In this document: piece after piece, positions 35,601-45,749 of the stretch
Layout: the number at the start of each line of letters is the position of its first letter
Numbering within the stretch: the stretch's first letter is position 1
From: Pseudisothecium myosuroides
Taxonomy: Eukaryota; Streptophyta; Bryopsida; Hypnales; Lembophyllaceae
Assembly: GCA_951799445.1 (NCBI GenBank)
Contig: OX637287.1
Location: 43,553,724 to 43,617,723, forward strand
DNA: 64,000 bases
Direction: 5' to 3'
Notes under the pieces: generated by a model
Seen by the model: the letters and a program-made list of their open reading frames with translations, nothing else
What the model was told of the DNA's origin: nothing
The model's database searches: none
Made by a program: the position numbers and the translations under genes

Positions 35601-37477
35601 TGTTTATTTAAATTTTTCTACTTTTGAAAATTTAGACTTATGAAGCAATATTACATATGGTCAAATTCTAATTATTAGAAGTATGACTTAAACCTTTGCT
35701 TCCTTAAATCTTAAGAATATTTTCTAAAAACATTAGAGTCATAGATGATAAGTTGAGTGGATTTCTCTTTTGCAATATGATATTTAATTTCTTAAGAAAA
35801 TTGCAAAGGTTGTGTCTTTCTACGTATTGATATGTATACCCAAAGGATTAGAGGTGTAAATCCAAAGAAGTAAAATACATAGAGCCATAGAGGTGTTGAT
35901 TTTCATATTCACTAATTAATTTGTGTACTGTAGCTGTTGATTCACACGGTGGCTCAAAGCAAAATTCAAGCAACAATGCTCTTAATGATTACTCAGTAAG
36001 AATTTAATAGCAATTTCAAAAATCTTAGTGATACAAGTTGTTGTTGTTCCTTGAGAATAATGTTGGGGCTCTTTGTCTTGAATTTGTATTCATTAAATAC
36101 CTACAATTTATGACAAAGTTGTTGCTAATTTATTATTATTATTATTTGTGTGTATAGATGGTAGAAATTCAAAGCAAAAGAGAAAGAGACTATCTCCAAA
36201 AAATTGCTGAATTACAGGGCAAATTTTCTAAGCTTCAAGGAGAACTACAATTTTTAAAAGAAAGGAATTTAATCGTAAGCTCTTCTTCACCGTTATTAGG
36301 TCTAGTTTGGTGATTTCAATTTGTAGGCTAAAATTGATTTTATGCAATACATTAGAGTTAATCGTAGCTAAAAGTGTGTGCAATGCGGGAGCTAGAGTTT
36401 GAGAAAAATACAAGACAAAATTCTTTGGAGCACTCAAACTAGGGGGTGATAGAATTTGGTGTTTTGTTTCTTTTGTATTATTCTTTAATTAATCTTCCTT
36501 TGACACCCCTTCTACAAAATGGGGTTCACTTTACAATTAACTCTAGGGTGATTGCATGAAACACTTGTACTATTCTCTGTCACACGTCTCGTGCTTATTA
36601 GTTTTTTGGCCATAATTCTTGGGTTTTGACTCCAAATGATTCAAAATTCATAGACAAGGTACTGATGACTACTATACACCTTGTCTATTTTTTTGGAATT
36701 TTTTAAAAATGTTTTACTATTTAATAATAGCCCCCGATATTATGTCACAAATGCCAATTTGGAGGTTTTTAGTACTATTTAGTACTACCAAAAACGAATT
36801 TGGAGCTGAAATTTGGTAGAGATGGTCTTCTAGTAGACTTGTAGCTATTGTACAAAGGAATTCTAAAAATACTTAATTTTGTAAGGTGTAGAAGTCCACA
36901 AATTGAGTCCTTTTCTACTATCTTTTTGAAGCATGTATAAAATTATTTTGGTGGTTTTTTTGGTGAATGACCATCTCCATAGAGTTGCCACAAATGGCCA
37001 ATTTTTATTTTTTTTATTTAAGTTTTTTCCTATTTTCTATTAATTAAAACATCAAAGTATGTATTTTCTTAAGATTTGACACTTTTCTAGTTCTCCTACT
37101 TAGAGAATTTTTTAATGAATTTTCTTTGGTAGTTACCTTCATCTTAAAGGTGCATACATTGGACATATTTTTTAATTTAAAAAAAATATAATTTTCTAAT
37201 TTTAAAGTACTCCAGAAAAAATCATGAATACTATTGCAAAACGCAACAAATAGTACATGTGTTTCCTGCAAACACCCTCTATTGAGCAACAGTTTGTGAA
37301 ACTTGAATGGAAAGTTTTTGCAATGCATAGACAACATTGCATATTAATAGCTTGTGATTTGGTCTTTTAACTAACTAAAGTTTTTGATGGGTCTCCAATA
37401 AATAGCTGGAACAACAACTGAATGCAATTTTTAACAAGAAGGAAGCTGAAGAAAGGATGCAGAGAGAAGAAGCTTGA
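29653..37477 (+). pseudogene. STE20/SPS1-family protein kinase (fray/OSR1/BLUS1-like), 16 exons, broken
   Basis: Exons: 29653-29826, 30849-31102, 31426-31550, 31810-31854, 32285-32366, 32497-32568, 32727-32897, 33096-33161, 33376-33444, 33648-33809, 34196-34237, 34823-34933, 35467-35518, 35934-35995, 36158-36274, 37406-37477. The kinase core has V-A-I-K, H-R-D-V-K-A-G-N-I-L, A-D-F-G, G-T-P-C, M-A-P-E-V-L and D-I-W-S-F-G. The tail has the family's E-Y-K-R-G-I-S block followed by D-D-L-K-A-Q-A, and a coiled coil in exon 15. Active relatives phosphorylate Ser/Thr; plant BLUS1 acts in stomatal blue-light signalling. Three breaks. Exon 2 is 254 nt, one short of a frame, with the shift after V-M-P near 30955. 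The Trp expected after G-T-P-C reads TA|G across the exon 3/4 junction. The acceptor before exon 7 reads CAA instead of CAG at 32724-32726. All other borders and phases agree, so decay is recent. A MITE sits in intron 15. Confidence 0.88.
36546..37277. mobile_element. MITE family A, copy 2 (732 bp), in kinase intron 15
   Basis: Ends GGGTGATTGCATGAAACAC and GTGTTTCCTGCAAACACCC; target duplication TCTA at 36542-36545 and 37278-37281. Same orientation as the copy at 8419-9139 and alignable throughout, for example TTTGGAGCTGAAATTTGG and GGTGAATGACCATCTCCATA in both. Its termini are less perfect, so it is older or has drifted more. Confidence 0.88.
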
Positions 37478-37552
37478 CATTTGAATGCGAGTTTTCACAA
37501 GAAAGGATAAGGTGGGCGCCTTGAAACCGCCTCTTTTGGCTACTGTGCTTAA

Positions 37553-38488
37553 CCCCTAAAGGACCAAGGCCTTTTTTCTGCCAAAAAACACTCAAAACTG
37601 CCATATCTATAGCAAAGAGTAAAAAAAAAATTTAATTGTTCTTTTTCCACATCTAACCATAGGATCTTACACCTAACTAGTATGAGAGTGTGTGGAAAAA
37701 ATTTCAGAATTTTTGACCGCTCAGATTGCAAGATATCTGCGTTTAAAGTGAAAAAAACAAGTTTTTCAGCACATTGCGGGACTAGATTTTTTGACTTTGA
37801 ACATTTTTAAATTAAAATTTTTGCACTACAGAGTTTTGAGCTTTAAATCTTTATAGTGGAGAATTGAGTTGAGAGTCTAGGAAACAAAAAAAATATTCAA
37901 AAAAAATTAATTATCATTCTTAAAAAAATTGTTTAGTAGAAATAGGTATGAGATAGAAGGAAAATCTAAAATATTAATATATTTTAGATGGAATTAAAAT
38001 TCAATAATCCCAATGGTGAGATTGTTCTAACAAGTAAATCAGACCATGCACAAAAAAAAAAATTGAAAAATTTGAAAATTTGCATTCAAAAATGAATCCT
38101 ACAAGTTATTTTTTTCAAGAAGATGCTCTAACTGCCCGAAAAACAAGAATGTCCATAACTCTCTCATAACATATCCAAATGAAATGAATAAAAGCTGTCC
38201 AGATAGACAAAAATATAATCTATGAGAAAAAAAATATTAAAAAAAAAAATTCAAATTTTTGTCCATTTTTTTTTGGCTGCCCGGGCTGCCCGCCGTCCCC
38301 TTGTTTGAGCTTATTTGGTCATAACTTTTGTTCCCGGGCACCGATTGTGAAAAAAATTATATTCCCACGAAGCTAATCAGATTTTCTACCTCCAGAAAAA
38401 GTTTCAAAAAATCAGGAGAAAATTTCAGCCCGTAGGTACCTGCCCGAAAATGCATTTGTCCCCCGAAGGGACAACGGTCCTTTAGGGG
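37553..38488. mobile_element. TTAA-flanked MITE, family B, copy 1 (936 bp)
   Basis: Ends CCCCTAAAGGACC and GGTCCTTTAGGGG, exact complements, with TTAA on each side (37549-37552, 38489-38492). It starts 75 bases after the kinase stop codon. No transposase frame. The TTAA target fits piggyBac- or Kolobok-type transposition. Confidence 0.88.
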
Positions 38489-38492
38489 TTAA

Positions 38493-40114
38493 TTATTATT
38501 ATTAGATTGGCCAAAATTTTCATATTTTCTTGTTGGGAATGGAAAGAAGGTTCCAATGCTCCAAAGAACGCGACATTTGGATATGGTTTGCAAAAGTTAT
38601 GAAAGGTAAAAGTTTTTTTTGGGTATGGGTTCTAAAATTGTTTCTTCCTCATAGGTACATATTGATTTTGGAGATGTACATACAGTGATGATTTCGGTTT
38701 TGGGACAGTTCACATTTGGGATACACACCTTAGTCATACAGAGAGAAGAAGCTGCTCAAGAAGATCAATGATGGACGTATCCCAGTATATTTTGTTCTTA
38801 TTATCTTTCTACAAAAGGACAAATTTGATTTGTAGCAATAAATAAGTTTTTGGGTTGAAAAAAGATTTTGGCCACATGGCACATGACAACTTGAGAGTTT
38901 AAAGAACTTTTATTAATCTAATTCTATTTTTAATTTATTTTTTCCCATATAGTTGTTCCACATTAAGCCATAGGTATATTCTTGATTTTTTCCCAAACCT
39001 TGTTGGAGACCAAGGGTGTTTTTCATAGTGGTAGACTTGGGAAATGTTCATTGTTTAAGTTGTATTCTTTCTAGCAAGATTTTACATTCATGGTCAAATG
39101 AATATGTATTTTATCCCAATTGCATTATGAATTGCACTATATAATAAAAGTTATACAAATATATTGTCTTTTTTCCGTAACAACCCTAAGGATATTGGTA
39201 TTCATTTCAAACTTTAACTTCTTAAAATGGGCAAAAAAAACACAAGTTTGAGTCCCATAAATATCTTTTTCAAAATATAATGAAATTAAATATATAATTA
39301 TTAAATTTAAAAAGAAATTTGTCCTTGCTTAACTTTTTGAAAATCAAGGCTTTTCTTTTAGCTTTTAATTGTTTGATTCTAATGAGAATTAGAAGAATTG
39401 TAAATCTAGCTTTTTACATTTTATTTTGATAGTGTAATACTCCTTTAACCCCTAAAGGACCACATATTCAAATTTTAGAAAAATAGATGCATGAATGCAA
39501 GTACATTCTAAGAATACATAAATGCTTTTTGTCATTCATCAATTTTTTTTAAAGATTCTTGTGTTATTTCTTTAACATTTTACAATATTAGAGTTTATGG
39601 ATTATGCTTTGCAAATACTCTATAATTCAAAGAATATTGGCAGGCCTAGCTTCAAAAAATAACTTTTTAATTCAAAAAATGGCCATTAAAAATTGACATG
39701 AATTAAAATAAAAAATAAGAATCTTCAAAAATCACTATGATAAGAACTTACTATTTTGAATTAAAAAAAAAAATATTCTTGTAAAAATCACAAATAATCA
39801 ATCTACAATCAATTTTGGAAGACATTTTTAATTTTTGACTTCAAATATTATTGAAAAATATTGGTTTGTATATTAGTAGATGCATATGATCTAAGGATCA
39901 TATTTAATAACTATTATTTTAAAGTCATTACTAAATTATTCCTCTAAGCTGCATTTTGTAATACATCTTTACAATTTTGGAAATTTGGACCCCCCAGGTC
40001 TTTTAGTAATTAATGTACCTATCAAGTTGTTAAAAAGACAAATGTTATTAAAATGAAGGTCAAGGCTATGATTTAGGGTTGTGAATTGCATGTGGTGTAC
40101 AATAGATTGTAGTA
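38493..40114. other. AT-rich spacer with a solo family-B terminus
   Basis: At 39445-39461 TTAACCCCTAAAGGACC repeats the family-B end exactly, but the sequence after it does not match the other copies and no partner end is nearby. No gene was recognised. Confidence 0.55.
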
Positions 40115-40140
40115 GGTGCATGTTCAGGGTTGCTATTCTG

Positions 40141-40196
40141 TAAGCATGTGAGCGTGTGAGCGTGAGCTTGTGAGCTTGTGAGCCTGTGAGCCTTGA
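40141..40196. repeat. GTGAGC-type short tandem repeat
   Basis: Repeated GTGAGC, GTGAGCTT and GTGAGCCT units; an inverted, more diverged counterpart lies near 42490-42545. Confidence 0.7.
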
Positions 40197-41038
40197 GCAT
40201 ACAATTTTTTAGAGATTCCATTTAGAACTTTTGGTCAAAGTTTATTATTTTTAATAAATTTTAGTATCTATTACCATGGACCTATTACCGTGGTCCCTTG
40301 AACAACCTTAATGTGCTACTTATTGGACTTTGCTAGATTTTAAGAAGAAAGAAAACCGGTGATTAATTAAGAATTGTTTGAAATCAAATGAGTTTGTCCC
40401 ATTGAGATTTTGATTTTTATAATCAACCCCCTTTTATTGCTAGGTACCTCTTGGTGCCGAGAGGATCCTCTAGTCGCAGACACAATTTTTATTTTAATAA
40501 TTTTTTGTCCACATGACAACCTCAATTGATTTCAAACAAATCCTAATCATTAGTTCCTAATCACTAATTTTTTTCTTCTCAAAATTTAGCAAAGTTTAAT
40601 AAGTAGCACATCAAGATGGCAAGTGCTTATTCCTCCTCTTGGCGCCAAGAGATCCCCCAAAACAAGAGGGGAGTACCAAAAGAGCTCAGCCGTATCAAAT
40701 TTCATTTTTGTTGATCACTATCTTGTAGTAGCTTGGGTCCTCTTGGGGTTGATGGAGGTTACCTATACTTTTGTCTTGATGTGCTGAAAATTAGAATTGT
40801 TAAGATTTTGGAAGAAAATATTTGATTGATAGGGATTATTTTTGTCAGGAATGAGTTTAGTTACAACAAAATGTGTATTAGTTGATCATTGTCATTTTGT
40901 AGGACCTCCCGAGGGATCCAATTCTTTTATTTTTGGTTGATCACTCCCCTCTTGTTTCTTGGGACCTCTCAGCGCCAAGAGGAGGATTGAGCACTTGCCA
41001 TCTTTATGTGCTACTTATTGAACTTCACTAGATTTTAA

Positions 41039-41971
41039 CCCCTAAAGGACCGGCATGTGTTTTTTGGCCGTATAGAAATTTTGGGCAGGTCCGTGTGACT
41101 AGAGATTTCCATATTTTAAGCTGAAATTTTAACAAAAGGTGGGCACGAGGAATATCTTTCATATGCACTAAATTTCAGGACATTTGGAAATAGGAGTCAA
41201 AAGTTATGGCCAAATATGTTACTTTTTTTCATAACTGGGCAGTCCGGGCAGCAAGAAAAATTTGGCAAAAATTTGATTTTTTTTTTTTTAATATTTTTTT
41301 TCTTGTAGATTATATTTTTGTCTATCTAGAAAGCTTTTATTCATTTCATTTGGATTTGTTATGACAAAGTTATGGACATTCTTGTTTTTCGGGCAGTTAG
41401 AGCATCTTCTTGAAAAAAATAACTTGTAGGATTCATTTCTAAATGCTGTTTTTGCAATTTAAAAAAAAATAAAATTATCATGGTTTAGTTTACTTGCTAG
41501 AACAATCTCACCATTGGGATTAGTGTATTTTAATTCCATCTAAAATATATTAATGTTTTAGATTTTCCTTCTATCTCGTACCTACTTCTACTTAATAAAT
41601 TTTTTAGGAATGATAATTAAGTTTTTTTTAGTATTTTTTTTTCCCTGAACTCTCAACTCAATTCTCCACTATAAAGATTTGAAGCACAAAACTCTGTAGT
41701 GCAAAAATTTTAAGTGAAAAATGTTTAAAGTCAAAAAATCTAGTCCCGCAATGTGCTGAAATACTTATTTTTCCCACTTTAAACACAGATATCTTGCAAT
41801 CTGAGCGGTCAAAAATTCTGAAATTTTTTCCACACATTCTCATACTAGTTAGGTGTAAGATCCTATGGTTAGATGTGAAAAAAAAACATTTTTCATTTTT
41901 TTTACTCCTTGCTATAGAAATGGCAGTTTTGATGGTTTTTTGGCAGAAAAAAAGCCTTGGGCCTTTAGGGG
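41039..41971. mobile_element. TTAA-flanked MITE, family B, copy 2 (933 bp, inverted)
   Basis: TTAA (41035-41038 and 41972-41975) encloses CCCCTAAAGGACC and GGGCCTTTAGGGG. Opposite orientation to copy 1: its right end carries the complement of copy 1's left end, including the CTGCCAAAAAAC stretch. It sits in a palindromic block whose sister (near 40340) has the uninterrupted site GATTTTAAGAAG, giving an internal empty site. Confidence 0.9.
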
Positions 41972-42883
41972 TTAAAAAGAAAAAAATTTAGTGATTAGGA
42001 ATTGGTGCTTAGGACTTGTCTGAAATTGAACGAAGTTGTCCCACTCAGATTTTGATTTTTTTTATCAACCCCTTCTTGCTATTGGACTCCCCTCGGCGCC
42101 GAGGGGAGTTGCAGCCCCGGTGGAAAAAAAAATTTGCCTCGGGGCTTTGGCGCCGAGAGGAGTCCAGCAGCAAGAGGGGTTTGATCCAAAAAAATTGAAG
42201 TCTCTATGAAACAATTGCATTCAATTTTAAACAAAATAATCCTAATTAATCACCAATGTTTTTTCTTCTTAAAATCACAATGTATACTTCTAATATTTTA
42301 GACAACACCCAAAATTACAATTTTCATTTGAATTCTACATAACCACGGTAATAGTTCCACGGTAATAGGTCCTCAATAATAGGTACTAAAATTTACTAAA
42401 ATTAGTAAATTTTGACCAAATTTTTTGATAGAGTCTAGTTTTAGAAATATAGTTAAATTTTTTAATGCTTCTTCAAATTTTTGAGCTCAATGCTCACATA
42501 ATCCCTGCTTAGTGCTCATAGACTCACGCTTGCAAGCTCACAGAATAGCACCGTTGGATGCATGTTTTACATTTTTATTGAGTCACTTCACTACTCAATA
42601 GTAACATGTGTCCATCACAAGGGTTTGTACATTGTATACAGTATCCGACAACCATGATGAGGATATCCTATTGTATCATTCCAATAATCTTGTACAATAT
42701 AGAATATACTTGTATTTTGATTTTTGCTATTTGACCCTTATATTGTGACTAATTTTGTACCTTTGAGCATGATGGTAAAATTATTATGTCAAAATCTAGT
42801 TAAAATATAGAAATATCTATTTTACAATTTTTTTTATACAACACCTCATAGTGAACTCTTCATAGATCATAATTTTGGCTTAG

Positions 42884-43809
42884 TCCCTAAAGTTCCATGA
42901 CAAAGTTTTCCTTAAAAAGACTCAAAAATTGCCATTTTTAGTACAAGTATCAAATTTTTGAAATTTTTTTTTTTTTGACACATGTAACTATAGGATCTTG
43001 TAGTATGCTAACTTGAAAACATGTGGTAAAAATTTCAAAAATTTCCACCTCGTGGATTGCAAGATATTAGCATTTGAATTGAAACCCCACCTTTTTTTGG
43101 CCCTACGAATAACTGGGCAGGTGCACTTCACAAGGTCACATTTGTATGAAAAAATGTCCATGTTGGTGGTTACTCTTTGGATTCATTTTTCAAATCAAGT
43201 TGGCTACAAGCTTGAAAATTTTCACATCATTTGGAATTGTACAACATATAGGAAAAAATAGTAAGTAGAAAGAAGTAGAGAATGATTCAAAATACAAAAT
43301 TGTTAAGAATTTAGTCATGGAATTGAAAATGCCAATCCCAATGGTTGTAATGTTGTAATAAATAATCTATATCCTATGATTTTGATTTTTTTTTTAAATA
43401 TTGAAAACGGAGTATGATAAAGGACTTGAAAGTTTATTTTAGAGAAGGGATCCATAACTGCCCGCAAACTAAAACTCCTCATAGTTAACTTTTAACTCAT
43501 TGATTGAAATAGAATGATTCAAAGCTTTCCATGTATATATAGCTCTAGAATATCAGTTTCAAATTTTTGTTTTTGAAAAAAGTGATTTTTTCCGATCTGC
43601 GCAGACTGCCCATTTACGAAAAAAAGTAACATATTAGATCATAACTTTTGACTCCTATTTCCAAATGTCATGAAATTTAGTGCATATGAAAGATATTCCT
43701 TGTCCCCATCTTCTATTAAAATTTCAGCCTAAAATATGGAAATATCCAGTCACACATACTTGCCCAAAATTTCTATGTTGCCAAAAAATGCATGTTGGTC
43801 CTTCAGGGG
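42884..43809. mobile_element. TTAA-flanked MITE, family B, copy 3 (~926 bp, degenerate)
   Basis: The left end TTAG-TCCCTAAAG is mutated; the right end GGTCCTTCAGGGG is followed by TTAA (43810-43813). Same orientation as copy 1, with matching internal text such as GGATCTTG and TGCAAGATAT. More diverged than copies 1 and 2. Confidence 0.75.
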
Positions 43810-43813
43810 TTAA

Positions 43814-45749
43814 TGGGTTTTTGTTAACATTCAATATAAGTGTATACATGGATGATTCCTACATCTCTATGCATTCAAATTTTAAAAATTCATCACCAAT
43901 GCTTATCAATCAATTATTAAGTAAAATCATAAATATTAAATGAAAAAATTAATTGAAAAGGAAGTTTTGTTTTTTTAAACTAAAATTTGATATGTTTAAT
44001 TGAGATTGCGTAAGAAGCCAAAAATTACCAATAGTATTTTATATTGTATGAAATTATTTGAATAGCACAATAGGGTGTGTGACATGGTTGCTAGATATTG
44101 TGCAATACTCAATCTAACATTGCCACTAGCAAAAATAGCATAACATAATGTTAGGTGGTGTGCTACAAATTTTATTCATTATTGAGTATAAATTGAATGA
44201 GGTTTTTCCATATATGCCCTTAAGATAGGAGAAGTGGCCATGAGTAATAATTGGATCTCTTTATAACAAATCAAGATTGTCATCTCTATCTCTCGGATTT
44301 TATTTTTGATTCTCAAAGTAGTATAACTTGTAATTTCGATTGAAGTGATGAAGCTATTTACATCCAAAAATATGTAGATCATAGATGAAAACATCATTCA
44401 TTCATCCAAACTAATGTGCATTCATCAATATGTGACAATTTCATTCTACTTTGAAATTCTTTTAGGTAAACCGGCCTTTGTGAGTTCATCTATTCAAAAT
44501 TCAAGAATATTTTGCTAAAACTTCAAGAATTGTTATTGAGCAAAAAAATTCCACAAATAAAAATCTCTAATTTTCTACAAAACACAACCTATTGGAAATT
44601 ATGAGAATTTATGTTGAAATATCAAGAACCATTCCCCAATTCCCATCCCTAATGAATGGATCATTTATCTCTTGATTACCTAAGCGATAGAGTCCAACCT
44701 TTTAGGGTCAACCTTATAATGTCGTGGATGACAAAAAATGTATGACAGAAATATTTTTGAGACTCCTATATCTACAAGAAATTTGTTATAGGTCTCATTT
44801 TCTCATAGTATATCTTCTAAAGTCACAAAAGACAAAAGAAAAATTGACAATTGACTTTTAGAATTTTTGTAAAAACAAAGAACTAATGCACTTGTTTATC
44901 CAATAATTAATTGGATCTTTTTTTTGGTTGACTACCTTGATGATTAGCATGTTGTTTTAAGGATGCCAAGGGCTCCTCAGTATTGTCCAATTAATTGTTT
45001 TCATGGACAATGTCAAAACAAAGAATATGCCTAGATTGATCCAAAAATCTAATAATATTTGACTCACTTGACCTTGATAATACGGCCACGTCCTTCGAAT
45101 TCCAAGGTTAATCCAATAAGGATACCAAAAGATTAAAAGTGCCCAATGAATTATTTTATTATTTTTTGAAAACCGAAGTTTATTCCCAGAGAATACCAAG
45201 AACAAACTGTGGAAATAAAGCTGAGGGCTTTGCCATGGAAGAAGAATTCAAATTAAAGTACATCTCATCAACTCAATACTACACCATTTTACACAAAGGA
45301 CCCACAAGAGGGTTTCCTAAGATGCCAGGTGATGGCTCTGCCTTGGCACCCAATGAATAAGTTTCAGCAAACTTTAGGAACATAAAATACACCCACATGT
45401 ATTCATCCAAGAATCTGATAATTTTGGCTCATTACCTTCATTTGATGGTAGCCACTGCATCCTTCTTAGTTAATCCTTTAATGCTCAAATTCTTTTCTTA
45501 AATTTTGCACATTTTTGCCTATGTCTTTATACAACTATATTCTATATGTCAATTTCATCAATTTCATCATAGCAAAGGTCATTTGTTAAAAATTCAAGCA
45601 TTACTTTGAATGAATGAGAAATCAGATGGGCAAATCATTGTCCTGAAATACTTTGTTTATCATCTAAAATTTGGACTTTAGAACTTTTAGGGGTTAAATT
45701 AATGAAATGCTAATATATAATCCTAGCTACCTTCCACCAAATCCCATGA
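43814..45749. other. AT-rich spacer before the OPR 3' end
   Basis: No gene recognised. A solo family-B-like end (TTTTAGGGG then TTAA at 45694-45697) stands 53 bases from the OPR stop codon. Confidence 0.5.

Larger units (their letters stand above)
40115..42565. repeat. Long inverted-repeat (fold-back) element interrupted by a TTAA MITE
   Basis: The outer arms, about 40115-40310 and 42330-42565, are inverted copies: TTGCTATTCTG near 40140 against CAGAATAGCA at 42541, and CTATTACCGTGGTCC against CCACGGTAATAG. Inside lie two self-palindromic blocks, 40311-40611 and about 41006-42290, each opening TGTGCTACTTATTG. The spacer segments 40612-40690 and 40930-41005 are again inverted copies (CTTGGCGCCAAGAG). 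No protein frame was found. The ends are approximate. Confidence 0.7.

Noticed and set aside
40141..40196. CRISPR-like or telomere-like array
   Set aside because: It is a simple GTGAGC-type repeat without spacers; this is eukaryotic nuclear DNA.
39445..45697. The solo ends at 39445 and 45694 as the two termini of one 6.2-kb autonomous TTAA element
   Set aside because: The inner bases of the two ends do not match beyond CCCCTAAA, two other complete elements lie between, and no transposase-like frame exists in the interval.
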